A stretch of 64,000 bases of DNA from Oscillibacter sp. MSJ-31 (GCF_018918025.1 NZ_JAHLPT010000003.1:62001-126000), one strand, 5' to 3'; shown: positions 1 through 8,599, numbered from the stretch's first letter. The notes: generated by a model from the sequence alone, not told the origin. A program made the numbers and translations.

Positions 1-556
1 GGAAGCGCTCGGGCAGACCCAGCGCGCGGCCGATGGCGATGACCTCCTCGGTGGTGTACATCCCGATGGGCGAGAACGCGCCCGCGCTGTCGCCGTAGAT
101 GGTGCAGTAGCCGACCCAGTCCTCGGAGAGGTTGGAGGTGTTGACCACGATGCCCGCATCTACGCTCTGGGCGATGGCGTACAGCGTCGCCATGCGGATG
201 CGGGAGGGGAGGTTGACGGTGGTCTGGCGGCTGGCCTCGATACCGAGACGCGCCATCTCGCCCAGAATGCCGCTCGTGCCGCCGTGGATGTTGAAGGTGT
301 AGTGCTTGATGCCGAGGAAGTCCACGATGCCGTTGGAGTAGTCGATGTCGGGCTGGACGCCGTCGGGCATGAGGACGCCGACCACGTTCTCGCGGCCATA
401 CGCCTCGACGCACAGCGCGGCGATCACCGAGCTGTCCTTGCCGCCGGAGATCCCGACGACGGCGGTTTTACCGCCGCAGCCTTTCATCTGCGCGCGCATC
501 CAGTCGAGCAGGGCGGGAATGTGGTCCGCGGCCTTGAAATCCTTGAGATCGTACAT
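1..556 (-). CDS. nadE: NH3-dependent NAD+ synthetase, 3' end outside the window
   Basis: Converts nicotinic acid adenine dinucleotide, ammonia and ATP to NAD+, the last step of NAD synthesis, in the cytoplasm. The 185 visible codons begin MYDLKDFK and carry the PP-loop SGGKDSSV near residues 36-43, followed by the family's LMPDGVQ and NTSNLSEDW segments. No glutaminase domain precedes the synthetase domain, so this is the short ammonia-using type unless another subunit exists. The ATG at 554-556 has a purine-rich AAGGAGC site upstream. A promoter fits on the minus strand: TTGCAA at 611-616, 17 bp, TACAAT at 588-593. The C-terminus runs off the left edge. Confidence 0.93.
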   Translation of the reverse strand, partial: MYDLKDFKAADHIPALLDWMRAQMKGCGGKTAVVGISGGKDSSVIAALCVEAYGRENVVGVLMPDGVQPDIDYSNGIVDFLGIKHYTFNIHGGTSGILGEMARLGIEASRQTTVNLPSRIRMATLYAIAQSVDAGIVVNTSNLSEDWVGYCTIYGDSAGAFSPIGMYTTEEVIAIGRALGLPERF

Positions 557-587
557 AGCTTGCGCTCCTTTTTTGAAATTTGCTGTC

Positions 588-616
588 ATTGTAGCGCAAA
601 AAAGCGCGGATTGCAA
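588..616 (-). promoter_or_regulatory. Sigma-A type promoter of nadE
   Basis: On the minus strand, TTGCAA (611-616) and TACAAT (588-593) are separated by exactly 17 bp and lie about 32 bp upstream of the nadE start codon. Confidence 0.6.
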
Positions 617-675
617 TGGAAGGAGCGCAGAAATTCTCATTTCATCGGTCTTTTCCGCGCACGGATGTGACAAAA

Positions 676-1566
676 TCAGTCGATCAGGGCGCGCAGCTCG
701 TCGAGCGAGAGCGAAGGCTGGAGAGCAAGGCCGACGCCAAAGCCGACAACGCGGGCAAGCTGCTCGGCGCGCGCGTCGATGTCGCGCGGCGTGACCATGA
801 CGCTCCCCTGTCCGCGCAGGGCGGTGGGATCGGGGAGGTCCGCCCCGGCCTCATCTAAAAGGTCGAGCGCGAGCGTGGCGGCGTCCACCACGGTGGGGAC
901 GCCGACGGCGAGAACGGGAACGCCGAGCGTCTCGCGCGTGAGGGCGCGGCGGTGGTTGCCGACGCCCGAGCCGGGGACGATGCCGGCATCCGTGAGCTGG
1001 ACGGTGGTGCAGACGCGCCCGAGGCTCTGCGACGCCAGCGCGTCGACGGCAACGACAAGGTCGGGGCGCACGGTCTCCACCGCGCCGCGCACGAGCTCGG
1101 CGGCCTCCAATCCCGTTGTGCCGAGGACGCCGGGCGTCAGCACGCTGACATCCGCGAGCGCACCGAAGGCGGCGCAGCCCTTCAGGTGGCGCGTGGCGGG
1201 CACATGATCGGCGGCGCGGGGACCGATGACGTCGGGCGTCATGGCGCGGTTGCCGAGTCCGACCACGAGGGCGGTATCGACCGTTCCTTCGAGGAGAGCG
1301 CGCAGCTCGTCGCGGAGCGCGAGCGCCGCGCGCTCCGTGTACGCGGGGTCCTCGGGAGAAAGCGCGCGCAGGTCGAGCGTGACGTAGGTCCCGCGCGGCT
1401 TGCCGAGGGCGCGCGAGGCCGCCTTGCTCTCCACCGTCACCGTGGTCACGGCGCAGCCGCGGCGCGTCCGCTCGGTGAGCGTGAGGCCGTCGATGGCGTC
1501 GTCCTTTTGCGCCGCGCGGAACAGCGCGTGCGCCTCCAGCGCCAGGTCCGTCCGCCGTGCGTTCAT
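676..1566 (-). CDS. gpr: GPR endopeptidase (germination protease)
   Basis: Spore protease that starts degradation of small acid-soluble spore proteins during germination; made as a zymogen in the forespore. The 296-residue product begins MNARRTDLALEAHALF, the family's short N-terminal propeptide region, and contains the hallmark segments VVGLGN, TPDVIGPRA and GVGNHR of peptidase family A25. Its length fits the family (about 290-370). It lies divergently from rpsT, the usual gpr/rpsT neighbourhood in Firmicutes. A sigma-G-like promoter lies upstream. This shows that the organism has an endospore programme. Confidence 0.95.
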   Translation of the reverse strand: MNARRTDLALEAHALFRAAQKDDAIDGLTLTERTRRGCAVTTVTVESKAASRALGKPRGTYVTLDLRALSPEDPAYTERAALALRDELRALLEGTVDTALVVGLGNRAMTPDVIGPRAADHVPATRHLKGCAAFGALADVSVLTPGVLGTTGLEAAELVRGAVETVRPDLVVAVDALASQSLGRVCTTVQLTDAGIVPGSGVGNHRRALTRETLGVPVLAVGVPTVVDAATLALDLLDEAGADLPDPTALRGQGSVMVTPRDIDARAEQLARVVGFGVGLALQPSLSLDELRALID

Positions 1567-1605
1567 AAAACCGCCTGCCTTCCACTAAATCTTGTATATC
1601 GCTCT

Positions 1606-1635
1606 CATTATGTCCCCTAAATTTTGAAGCATACA
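1606..1635 (-). promoter_or_regulatory. Candidate sigma-G (forespore) promoter of gpr
   Basis: On the minus strand, TGTATG (1630-1635) matches the sigma-G -35 consensus TGHATR. After 17 bp, CATAATG (1606-1612) matches six of seven positions of CATNHTA. It lies about 45 bp upstream of gpr, a known forespore regulon member in Bacillus. Confidence 0.55.
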
Positions 1636-1664
1636 AAAAAGTGGAGAAAATCTGAAAAAAGTGC

Positions 1665-1693
1665 TTGCAATTCCTCGAAAACTTTGTTAAAAT
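1665..1693 (+). promoter_or_regulatory. Promoter of rpsT
   Basis: TTGCAA (1665-1670), 17 bp, TAAAAT (1688-1693), about 60 bp before the rpsT start codon. Confidence 0.6.
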
Positions 1694-1756
1694 ACCATTC
1701 TGCACGGTGGATTTTTTATGTTCGCCGTCAAATCCCAACCGGAGGAGGTGTTTGGT

Positions 1757-2020
1757 TTGCCGAATATTAAGTCTGCCAAGAAGCGCGTCCAGCTCGCTGA
1801 GGTGCGTAACGCCCGCAACAAGGCTGACAAGTCCGCACTGAAGACCGCACTCAAGAAGTTCGAGGCGGCTGCCGCTGAAGGCAATCGCACCGAGGCCGAG
1901 GGTGCTTACAAGGTCGCAGTGAAGATCGTGGACAAGTCTGCCGCGAAGGGTCTGCTGCACAAGAACAACGCTGCTCACAAGAAGAGCGCTATGACCACCA
2001 AGCTCAACAGCATTGGCTGA
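1757..2020 (+). CDS. rpsT: 30S ribosomal protein S20
   Basis: Small-subunit protein that binds 16S rRNA. The product is 87 aa: (M)PNIKSAKKRVQ at the N-terminus, then Lys/Ala-rich helices and KNNAAHKKSAM near the end, all typical of S20. The start is taken as TTG at 1757, because a strong GGAGGAGGTG site sits at 1741-1750 and S20 proteins begin MPNIKSA. The ATG at 1718 would add 13 residues that S20 does not have. A rho-independent terminator follows immediately, so it is monocistronic. Confidence 0.96.
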   Translation: MPNIKSAKKRVQLAEVRNARNKADKSALKTALKKFEAAAAEGNRTEAEGAYKVAVKIVDKSAAKGLLHKNNAAHKKSAMTTKLNSIG

Positions 2021-2035
2021 TCGAACCAAACAGCG

Positions 2036-2064
2036 AGAGACGTCCGCGAGGACGTCTCTTTTTT
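2036..2064 (+). terminator. Rho-independent terminator of rpsT
   Basis: A perfect 10-bp stem (2036-2045 with 2050-2059) with GCGA loop, followed by a run of T. Confidence 0.9.
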
Positions 2065-2224
2065 GTCTGCCGATCAAAAGACTGCTTTTGGAGCCGCTTA
2101 TTTACAATTTGTTCACACGGTTTTCAAGTTTTAGCCATAAATCGCTGGTATCTTAATACTTGCAAAGGTGTTACGTGATCCCCGATGTGATTTTCTCCCT
2201 CCTAAAAATACACACAACACACAG

Positions 2225-2258
2225 CCAAAAGCCCCCGTCGAAGGACGGGGGCTTTTGG
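2225..2258. terminator. Strong palindromic hairpin, probable bidirectional terminator
   Basis: A perfect 15-bp inverted repeat (2225-2239 with 2244-2258) with a 4-nt loop. The stem has AAAA/TTTT near its base but no long T run. It sits in the 382-bp gap between rpsT and the GH3 lipoprotein gene. No coding sequence is evident in the rest of that gap. Confidence 0.55.
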
Positions 2259-2308
2259 TGTCTTATCGGGGGCAGGAGCTCCGACGCGCGGCAGAGCAGG
2301 AACGCGGG

Positions 2309-2337
2309 TTGCGTTTGCGCGCGCGGCATGGTAAAAT
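2309..2337 (+). promoter_or_regulatory. Promoter of the GH3 lipoprotein gene
   Basis: TTGCGT (2309-2314), 17 bp, TAAAAT (2332-2337), 66 bp before the start codon. Confidence 0.5.
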
Positions 2338-2402
2338 CAGGAAAGGCCGCTGGGTGCGGCAACAGGAGTACACGACAGCAATGCACAAAGGAGAAAAACA
2401 GC

Positions 2403-3575
2403 ATGAAACAGAAAATTTTTGCGCTGCTTGCGGCGCTGTGCCTGCTCGCGGGCTGCGCGGGCAAAACGGAGCCGGTCGCGCCGGTCGTTGACCCCGCGCC
2501 GCCGACGGTCGACCCGACGCCGGTCACACCGACGGAGCCGAGCGAGGCCGAGCAGGCTGAGGCGCGGCTGCGCGAGCGCATCGCGGGGATGTCGATCGAG
2601 GAAAAGGTCGGGCAGATGTTCTTTGTCCGCTGTCCCGAAATGGGCGCGACGGAGGATGTAGCTGCCTACCACCTCGGGGGGCTGCTGCTCTTCGGGCGGG
2701 ACTACAAGGACGCGGACGGCGGCTGGCTGAGTGCGGAGGAGCTGACGGCGAAGCTCGAGAGCTATCAGGCCGCGGCGGACATTCCGCTCTTCATCGGCAG
2801 CGACGAGGAGGGCGGCACGGTGACGCGAGCGAGCCGCGACCCGAAGCTCTTCGCGCAGCCGCTGCCCTCGCCGCAGGAGCTGTATGCCGCGCGCGGCATG
2901 GACGGTCTTGCCGCGAAGACGCTGGACTATAACAAGCAGCTTCTGGCGCTCGGCATCAACGTGAATCTTGCGCCGGTGTGCGACGTATCCACCGACGCGG
3001 GCGACTTCATCTACGCGCGCTCGTTCGGCAGAGACGCCGCAGCGACGAGCGAATTTGTGACGGCGGCGGTCGGCGCGATCCGGGACGCGGGGGTGGCGGC
3101 GGTCCTCAAGCACTTCCCCGGCTACGGGAACAACACCGACACGCACACGGGCGTCGCCATCGACAAGCGGCCGTATGAGACGTTTGAGCAGAGCGACTTC
3201 CTGCCGTTCCGGGCGGGCATGGGAGCGGGCGCGCCGTTCGTGCTCGTGAGCCACAACGTGGTGGAGTGCATGGACGCTGCGCTGCCGGCGTCGCTCTCCC
3301 CCGCCGTGCATGAGGTGCTGCGGGAGACGCTGGGCTTCGACGGCATCGTGATCACGGACGATCTGGCGATGGACGCGGTGAAGCAGTACGCGAACGGTGA
3401 GGCCGCGGTGCTGGCGGTGCTCGCAGGAAACGATATGCTCATCACGAGTGACTACCAAAACGACATTCCCGCCGTCCTCGCGGCGGTGGCGGACGGGCGC
3501 ATCGCGGAGAGCGACATCGACGCGCACGTGCTTCGCATTCTGCGCTATAAGCAGGCGCAGGGGTGGATCGAATAG
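2403..3575 (+). CDS. Glycoside hydrolase family 3 lipoprotein, probable beta-N-acetylhexosaminidase
   Basis: Probable exo-acting beta-N-acetylglucosaminidase of the NagZ/YbbD type, expected to be anchored on the outer face of the membrane and to act on peptidoglycan fragments. The 390-aa product starts at ATG 2403 after an AAGGAG site. It has a lipoprotein signal with lipobox LLAGC (Cys20) and then a Pro/Thr/Glu-rich tether to about residue 55. The GH3 N-terminal domain follows, with the family motif KHFPGYGNNTDTHTG and ITDDLAMDA containing the expected nucleophile Asp. There is no GH3 C-terminal domain, as in NagZ-type enzymes. An upstream in-frame extension to 2160 lacks a ribosome site and was rejected. 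Exact substrate is inferred. Confidence 0.88.
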   Translation: MKQKIFALLAALCLLAGCAGKTEPVAPVVDPAPPTVDPTPVTPTEPSEAEQAEARLRERIAGMSIEEKVGQMFFVRCPEMGATEDVAAYHLGGLLLFGRDYKDADGGWLSAEELTAKLESYQAAADIPLFIGSDEEGGTVTRASRDPKLFAQPLPSPQELYAARGMDGLAAKTLDYNKQLLALGINVNLAPVCDVSTDAGDFIYARSFGRDAAATSEFVTAAVGAIRDAGVAAVLKHFPGYGNNTDTHTGVAIDKRPYETFEQSDFLPFRAGMGAGAPFVLVSHNVVECMDAALPASLSPAVHEVLRETLGFDGIVITDDLAMDAVKQYANGEAAVLAVLAGNDMLITSDYQNDIPAVLAAVADGRIAESDIDAHVLRILRYKQAQGWIE

Positions 3576-3678
3576 GATTTTTTGGAATTCCGGAACAAAA
3601 CGACGCGGTTTTGCGTCAAAAGATGCAAAGGTCCTGCTTTTGGAAGAGGCAGGACGGAAACAGAAAGGAGCGAAAGAA

Positions 3679-4560
3679 ATGAAAAAGTCTCTGCGAAACA
3701 GTATTCTCTTGCTGCTGACGGCGATGCTGCTGACGGTATCGGCCCTTGCCGACTCGGGGCCGAAGGCCCAGCTGACAGTGAAGGTCGAAAACGCGCCGAG
3801 CGAGCCGTACTACCTTGACCTTCTGGCTGAGGGAGAATTTGAGCACAAGGGGGACTCCGCTTTCGACGGCTTGCAATGGAGCTACTCCGACGAGGAGCGC
3901 GCCGCGCTGGATGACGGTTTGCTGGACGCGCTGCGCGCCGCTGTGCCGGAGGGCTGGCACGCCTGCACCGCACAGGGGACGAACGGCGCGCCGATGTGGG
4001 GCGACCTGATCGGCAGCGACGCAGGCGGGGTGCGGCTCCACTCCTTCCGCTACCATGGCGTACCGGATACGTATCGGATCATTCTCGTGACAAAAAGCGG
4101 CGAAAGCTGGGTGTCCGATACGCTGCAATCGAGCGTGAGGGTGGACTGGGCGAAAAGGACCGCGAGCGCGCCGAGCGCGGCGACCGCCTATCTGCTGCAA
4201 TTTTTCTGCACTCTCCTCCCTACCCTGCTCATCGAGGGCGTGCTGCTGCTCGCCTTCGGCTATCGGAGCCGTCGGAGCTGGCTGGTATTTCTGCTCGTCA
4301 ATCTTGTGACGCAGGGCGGCTTCGCGCTCTACCTTGCCGTGACGGTGCTCAACCACGGCGTGAGCGGCTGGTCGCTGCTCTTCTATCTCCCCATTGAGCT
4401 GATCATCACGGTGGTCGAGAGCCTGCTCTACCGCCGGCTGCTGACGGAGCGGAGCTGGGAGCGCGCGGTGGGCTATGCCATCGTCGCAAATGTGTGCTCC
4501 GCGACGGTGGGGCTGCTGCTCATCGACCCGCTGTGGCGGTTCATCGTGAGCATCTCTTAA
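3679..4560 (+). CDS. Exported-domain membrane protein of unknown function
   Basis: I do not recognise a named family. The 293-aa product starts at ATG 3679 behind GAAAGGAG. It has a signal peptide (MKKSLRNSILLLLTAMLL, cleavage likely after ALA), an extracellular domain of about 145 residues with no cysteine pattern apart from one Cys, and about four transmembrane helices from residue 175 to the C-terminus. It lies 103 bp after the GH3 lipoprotein and 51 bp before the alanyl-tRNA editing gene on the same strand, so the three may be co-transcribed. Confidence 0.75.
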   Translation: MKKSLRNSILLLLTAMLLTVSALADSGPKAQLTVKVENAPSEPYYLDLLAEGEFEHKGDSAFDGLQWSYSDEERAALDDGLLDALRAAVPEGWHACTAQGTNGAPMWGDLIGSDAGGVRLHSFRYHGVPDTYRIILVTKSGESWVSDTLQSSVRVDWAKRTASAPSAATAYLLQFFCTLLPTLLIEGVLLLAFGYRSRRSWLVFLLVNLVTQGGFALYLAVTVLNHGVSGWSLLFYLPIELIITVVESLLYRRLLTERSWERAVGYAIVANVCSATVGLLLIDPLWRFIVSIS

Positions 4561-4611
4561 AAGCGATTATGCGCGCCGAACGCAGGCGCGGGAACGAAAG
4601 GAATTTTTTGC

Positions 4612-5760
4612 ATGGAGACCGAAAAGCTATACTATGCCGACCCCTTTCTGACGGAGTTTGACGCGAAGGTGCTCGCGTGCGAGGCGGTCAAGGACGGCTT
4701 CGCCGTGGTGCTCGACCGCACGGCGTTCTATCCCGAGGGCGGCGGGCAGCCGTATGACACCGGCGTGCTCGGCGGCGCCGAGGTGCTGGACGTGCACGAA
4801 AAGGCGGGCGTCATCACGCACAAATGCGCCTCTCCCCTGCCCGTCGGCGCGGCCGTACACGGGAAGATCGACTGGGCGCGGCGCTTCGACCATATGCAGC
4901 AGCACTCCGGCGAGCACATCTGCTCGGGGCTGATCTGCGCGCGCTACGGCTGCGACAATGTGGGCTTCCACATGGGCGCGGAGAGCGTGACCATCGACTT
5001 CAACGCCGACATTCCGTGGGAGGAGCTGTTGGAGCTCGAGGCGGCGGCGAACCGATATATCTATGAGGATCACGCCATCGACATCCAGCTCCACCGCGGT
5101 GCGGAGCTGGACGCGATCGACTACCGCAGCAAAAAGCCGCTCGAGGGCGACGTGCGCATCGTGACCTTCCCCGGCGCGGACTGCTGCGCGTGCTGCGGCA
5201 CGCACGTCATGCGGAGCGGGCAGGTCGGCATCGTGAAGTTTCTCTCCGTGCAGAAGTTCCGCGAGGGCGTGCGCATCGAGCTGCTGTGCGGCGGGCGGGC
5301 ATACCGCTATCTCTCCGCCTGTTGGGCGCAGGACGTGGCGGCCGCGCAGGCGCTCTCCGTCAAGCCGACGGCTGCCGCTGCGGCGGTCGAACGGGTGCTG
5401 GGCGAGCTCGGCGCGCTCAGGCAGCGCTGCGCGAAATTAGAGGAGAGCGTGTTTGCGGGCATCGCAGCGCGGTATGCGGGCAGCGGCGACGTGCTGCTTT
5501 TCGAGGACGAGATGAGCGGCGACAGCGTGCGCAGGCTCTGCGACGCGGTGGCGGAGACCTGCGGCGGGCGCTGCGCGGTGTTCGCGGGCGCGGGCAGCGC
5601 GTGGAAATACGCCATCGGACAGCGCGGCGGCGATCTGCGCGCGCTGACAAAGGAGCTGAACGCGGCGCTCTCGGGGCGCGGCGGCGGCAAGCCGGAGTTC
5701 GTGCAGGGCAGCGTCGGCGCGGAGCGCGGCGCCATCGAGGCCTTCTTTGCGGAAAAGTGA
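4612..5760 (+). CDS. Alanyl-tRNA editing protein (AlaX family) with DHHA1 domain
   Basis: Free-standing relative of the AlaRS editing domain, expected to hydrolyse Ser-tRNA(Ala) or Gly-tRNA(Ala) in trans. The 382-aa product has a threonyl/alanyl-tRNA second-additional domain with the zinc-site HSGEH (His98 and His102) and the later CCGTH. A C-terminal DHHA1-like region of about 130 residues includes SGRGGGKPEF. It lacks the AlaRS catalytic core, which fits the long AlaX type. It ends just before the glycyl-tRNA synthetase T-box promoter, a sensible neighbourhood because glycine mischarging is one of the errors AlaX clears. Confidence 0.88.
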   Translation: METEKLYYADPFLTEFDAKVLACEAVKDGFAVVLDRTAFYPEGGGQPYDTGVLGGAEVLDVHEKAGVITHKCASPLPVGAAVHGKIDWARRFDHMQQHSGEHICSGLICARYGCDNVGFHMGAESVTIDFNADIPWEELLELEAAANRYIYEDHAIDIQLHRGAELDAIDYRSKKPLEGDVRIVTFPGADCCACCGTHVMRSGQVGIVKFLSVQKFREGVRIELLCGGRAYRYLSACWAQDVAAAQALSVKPTAAAAAVERVLGELGALRQRCAKLEESVFAGIAARYAGSGDVLLFEDEMSGDSVRRLCDAVAETCGGRCAVFAGAGSAWKYAIGQRGGDLRALTKELNAALSGRGGGKPEFVQGSVGAERGAIEAFFAEK

Positions 5761-5761
5761 C

Positions 5762-5790
5762 TTGACAAGCGCGCGGCGGCGTGCTATGCT
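5762..5790 (+). promoter_or_regulatory. Promoter of the glyS T-box transcript
   Basis: TTGACA (5762-5767), 17 bp, TATGCT (5785-5790): a near-consensus promoter directly after the alaX stop codon. Confidence 0.8.
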
Positions 5791-5796
5791 ACGCAC

Positions 5797-6033
5797 AACA
5801 AAAGGCTGTGAGAAAGAAGCCTTTTCCCTTCGGCGCAGCAGAGAGAGGACGGTCGGTGCGAGTCCTCGCGGCAGGGAAAGGGCGGCGCTTTTGAGCCGCG
5901 CGGCGGAAATGCCGCGCCGGTCCCCGCCGTTATCGGGAATGAAGTGCCCCGCCTCCAACGGGGAATTCAGGTGGAACCACGGACAATGCTTTGTTCGCCC
6001 TGAGCCTACTGAAATAGGCTCAGGGCGTTTTTT
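5797..6033 (+). ncRNA. T-box leader (tRNA-Gly sensing) upstream of glyS
   Basis: The T-box element senses uncharged tRNA and permits read-through. Visible parts are the AGAGAG region with GGTGCGAG at about 5840-5870, and the universal T-box sequence AGGTGGAACCACGG at 5969-5982. An intrinsic terminator follows, with a perfect 13-bp stem (5996-6008 with 6015-6027) and six T residues (6028-6033). Glycine specificity is inferred from the downstream gene; I did not assign the specifier triplet with certainty. Confidence 0.92.
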
Positions 6034-6069
6034 ATCTCCTGAGCCAAATATCGAAAGGAGAAATTCACC

Positions 6070-7512
6070 ATGAAAAACACCGAAAAGACGATGGACAAGA
6101 TTGTTGCCCTGTGCAAAAACCGCGGCTTTGTGTTCCCCGGCAGCGAGATCTACGGCGGCCTTGCCAACACCTGGGACTATGGCCCGCTCGGCGCAGAGCT
6201 GAAGAAGAACATCAAGAACGCCTGGTGGAAGAAGTTCGTGCAGGAGAATCCCTACAACGTCGGCCTCGACGCGGCGATCCTGATGAATCCCCAGACCTGG
6301 GTGGCGAGCGGCCATCTGAGCGGCTTCTCCGATCCTCTGATGGACTGCCGCGAGTGCCACGAGCGCTTCCGCGCGGATAAGCTCATCGAGGACTGGTGCG
6401 CGGAGAACGGCTTCGAGCTGAGTAAGCCCATCGACGCCTTCTCCCAGAGCGAGATGAAGGACTTTGTTGAGGAGCATAACATCCCCTGCCCCACCTGCGG
6501 CAAGCACAACTTTACCGACATCCGTCAGTTCAACCTGATGTTCAAGACGTTCCAGGGCGTGACCGAGGACGCGAAGAACACCGTGTATCTGCGTCCCGAG
6601 ACGGCGCAGGGCATTTTCGTCAACTTCAACAACGTCCAGCGCACGACGCGCAAAAAGCTGCCGTTCGGCATCGGCCAGATCGGCAAGAGCTTCCGCAACG
6701 AGATCACCCCGGGCAACTTCATCTTCCGCGTGCGCGAGTTCGAGCAGATGGAGCTGGAGTTCTTCTGCAAGCCCGGCACCGACCTCGAGTGGTTCCAGTA
6801 TTGGCGCACGTTCTGCCACAACTGGCTGCTGTCCATCGGTCTGAAGGACGAGAATCTGCGCCTGCGTGACCACGATCCCGAGGAGCTGTGCTTCTACTCC
6901 AAGGCAACGACGGACTTCGAGTTCCTGTTCCCCTTCGGCTGGGGCGAGCTTTGGGGCGTCGCCGACCGCACGGACTACGACCTGACGCAGCATTCCAACA
7001 CGAGCGGCGAGAAGCTGGTCTACCGCGAGGGCGAGGGCAAGGACATGGTGGAGTATATCCCCTATGTCATCGAGCCGAGCCTCGGCGTGGAGCGCAGCGT
7101 GCTGGCCGTGCTGTGCGACGCCTACGACGAGGAGGTCGTGGGGCAGGACAAGAACGGCAAGGACGATGTGCGCGTTGTGCTGCACTTCCATCCCGCGCTG
7201 GCGCCCTTCAAGGCCGCCATCCTGCCGCTGAGCAAGAAGGAGGTCCTCACCGGCCCCGCGCAGGAGCTGTACGCCGAGCTTTCCAAGGAGTTCATGGTCG
7301 ATTACGACGAGACCGGCTCCATCGGCAAGCGCTATCGCCGCGAGGACGAGATCGGCACGCCGTTCTGCATCACCTTTGACTTCGAGACCGTCGGCGACGA
7401 GAACACGCCCGCCGACCACTGCGTGACCGTGCGCGAGCGCGACACGATGCAGCAGGTGCGTATGCCCATCAGCGAGGTCAAGGCGTATCTGCGCGAGAAG
7501 TGCGCGTTCTGA
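6070..7512 (+). CDS. glyS: Glycine--tRNA ligase, single-chain (alpha2) type
   Basis: Charges tRNA(Gly). The 480-aa class II synthetase contains motif 2 ([19 protein letters not shown]) and motif 3 ([14 protein letters not shown]), plus an N-terminal WDYGPLG catalytic segment. A C-terminal anticodon-binding domain holds [12 protein letters not shown]. This is the homodimeric form found in eukaryotes, archaea and many Clostridia, not the GlyQ/GlyS two-subunit form. The ATG at 6070 follows GAAAGGAG. It is controlled by the T-box leader, so it should be induced by glycine starvation. Confidence 0.97.
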   Translation: MKNTEKTMDKIVALCKNRGFVFPGSEIYGGLANTWDYGPLGAELKKNIKNAWWKKFVQENPYNVGLDAAILMNPQTWVASGHLSGFSDPLMDCRECHERFRADKLIEDWCAENGFELSKPIDAFSQSEMKDFVEEHNIPCPTCGKHNFTDIRQFNLMFKTFQGVTEDAKNTVYLRPETAQGIFVNFNNVQRTTRKKLPFGIGQIGKSFRNEITPGNFIFRVREFEQMELEFFCKPGTDLEWFQYWRTFCHNWLLSIGLKDENLRLRDHDPEELCFYSKATTDFEFLFPFGWGELWGVADRTDYDLTQHSNTSGEKLVYREGEGKDMVEYIPYVIEPSLGVERSVLAVLCDAYDEEVVGQDKNGKDDVRVVLHFHPALAPFKAAILPLSKKEVLTGPAQELYAELSKEFMVDYDETGSIGKRYRREDEIGTPFCITFDFETVGDENTPADHCVTVRERDTMQQVRMPISEVKAYLREKCAF

Positions 7513-7551
7513 GATCATCCTGCCGCACTTTGCGGCGCACATAACAAAGGG

Positions 7552-7585
7552 GGGTATTCTCTGCCGTAGAGAATACCCTCTTTTT
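7552..7585. terminator. Bidirectional terminator between glyS and rnhA
   Basis: An 11-bp stem (7552-7562 with 7568-7578) followed on the plus strand by a T-rich run, and preceded by AAAGG that gives a weak T run on the minus strand. The same stem sequence, GGGTATTCTCT, recurs at 8763-8775. Confidence 0.8.
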
Positions 7586-7596
7586 GCCGCGCGGCT

Positions 7597-8034
7597 TTAT
7601 TTGTATTTCCGGCTCTCGGCCACGGCGAGCTCGTCGCAGCGGTTGTTGTATTCGTTCTCCGCGTGCCCCTTGACCCAGTGGTAGCGGACGTCGTGCGTCG
7701 CGATGAGCGGCAGCAGCCGCTCCCAAAGGTCCACGTTCAGCGCGGGCTTCTTGTCGCTCTTGACCCAGCCCTTTTTCTGCCAGCCGTACACCCAGCCCTT
7801 GCTGAGCGCGTCGATGACGTACTTGGAATCCGAGTACAGCTCGACCTCGCACGGCTCCTTCAAAAGGCGCAGAGCCTCGATGACGGCGGTAAGCTCCATG
7901 CGGTTGTTGGTGGTCTGCGCCTCGCCGCCGGAGAGTTCGCGCTCGTGCGCCCCGTATTTGAGCACCGCGCCCCAGCCTCCGGGACCGGGGTTGCCGCTGC
8001 ACGCGCCGTCGGTATAAATGGTGACGTTCTTCAT
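7597..8034 (-). CDS. rnhA: Ribonuclease HI
   Basis: Cleaves the RNA strand of RNA-DNA hybrids. The 145-aa protein has the four-carboxylate active site: Asp9 ([14 protein letters not shown]), Glu47 (NNRMELTA), Asp69 ([11 protein letters not shown]) and Asp134 (NNRCDELA). The basic handle segment GWQKKGWV is present, as in E. coli RNase HI. The ATG at 8032-8034 is chosen because GGAGGAAC lies just upstream and the protein then matches the family length. The frame stays open for another 67 codons upstream (see next entry). Confidence 0.95.
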   Translation of the reverse strand: MKNVTIYTDGACSGNPGPGGWGAVLKYGAHERELSGGEAQTTNNRMELTAVIEALRLLKEPCEVELYSDSKYVIDALSKGWVYGWQKKGWVKSDKKPALNVDLWERLLPLIATHDVRYHWVKGHAENEYNNRCDELAVAESRKYK

Positions 8035-8235
8035 GCTGTTCCTCCGTTTGTGCCTCTCCCTACAGCGATTTAATCTGTGCCAAAGCCGGGTAAAAATTTC
8101 AAACAGCGAACGATAATTCGGATAATTTCGCGCCGAGGATGGTCCGTAACAGAATAATCGAAAGCTGAACTGCACCATGTGACATATAATATCAAGATAA
8201 ATCGGAGCGGTCAGAATCGCAAGCAAAATTTTCAT
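8035..8235 (-). other. Open, ribosome-site-equipped frame fused in phase to rnhA; possible gene remnant
   Basis: Upstream of rnhA and in the same frame without a stop lies an ATG (8233-8235) with a good GAGGTGG site about 6 bp before it. It encodes [18 protein letters not shown] and then about 45 polar and basic residues. The hydrophobic N-terminus resembles small membrane proteins of Clostridial mobile elements, but I cannot assign it. The stretch is much more AT-rich than its neighbours. Either RNase HI is made in a longer form here, or this is the stub of a lost gene. The 130 bp from 8236 to 8365 hold an inverted repeat (ATACCACCTCTCAAGTGGTAT, centred near 8247) and no other gene. Confidence 0.3.
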
Positions 8236-8365
8236 AATACCACCTCTCAAGTGGTATTATGACATGATAAAAGCTAAAATGCAATCTCAAAGGTTGTATT
8301 TACCATATTGTAAGTTGTCAACAAGCGTAAAAATCATGGGTAGAATATTCGTGAGGTGAACCCTG

Positions 8366-8599
8366 ATGGATATTCGACACTATAACGATTGGGTACAGAT
8401 CGGTCTGAATATATTGCACTATCGCAAGGAACAACGGCTGACGCAGGAGCAGCTTGCCGAAATGTGCGGCGAGGGAGTCAGCCGCAACCACATTCAGCGC
8501 GTGGAGAACGCGACCGCGGGATGCAGCGTAGACCTGCTCATCGACATCGCCAAGGCCTTGAACATTCCACTCTGCAAGCTCTTTGAGTTTAAGGAATAA
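8366..8599 (+). CDS. XRE-family helix-turn-helix regulator
   Basis: Small (77 aa) DNA-binding protein made of one HTH_3/XRE domain. IGLNILHYRKEQRLTQEQLAE forms helices 1-2, and GVSRNHIQRVENATAGCSVD is the recognition helix region; LIDIAKALNIPLCKLFEF closes the domain. A GTGAGGTGAA site precedes the ATG at 8366. It is in an AT-rich islet between two copies of the same terminator hairpin and has no obvious operon partner. Its target is unknown. Confidence 0.85.
   Translation: MDIRHYNDWVQIGLNILHYRKEQRLTQEQLAEMCGEGVSRNHIQRVENATAGCSVDLLIDIAKALNIPLCKLFEFKE

Noticed and set aside
2160-2402. Longer start for the GH3 lipoprotein
   Set aside because: The extension crosses a terminator hairpin and a promoter and would bury the signal peptide and lipobox.
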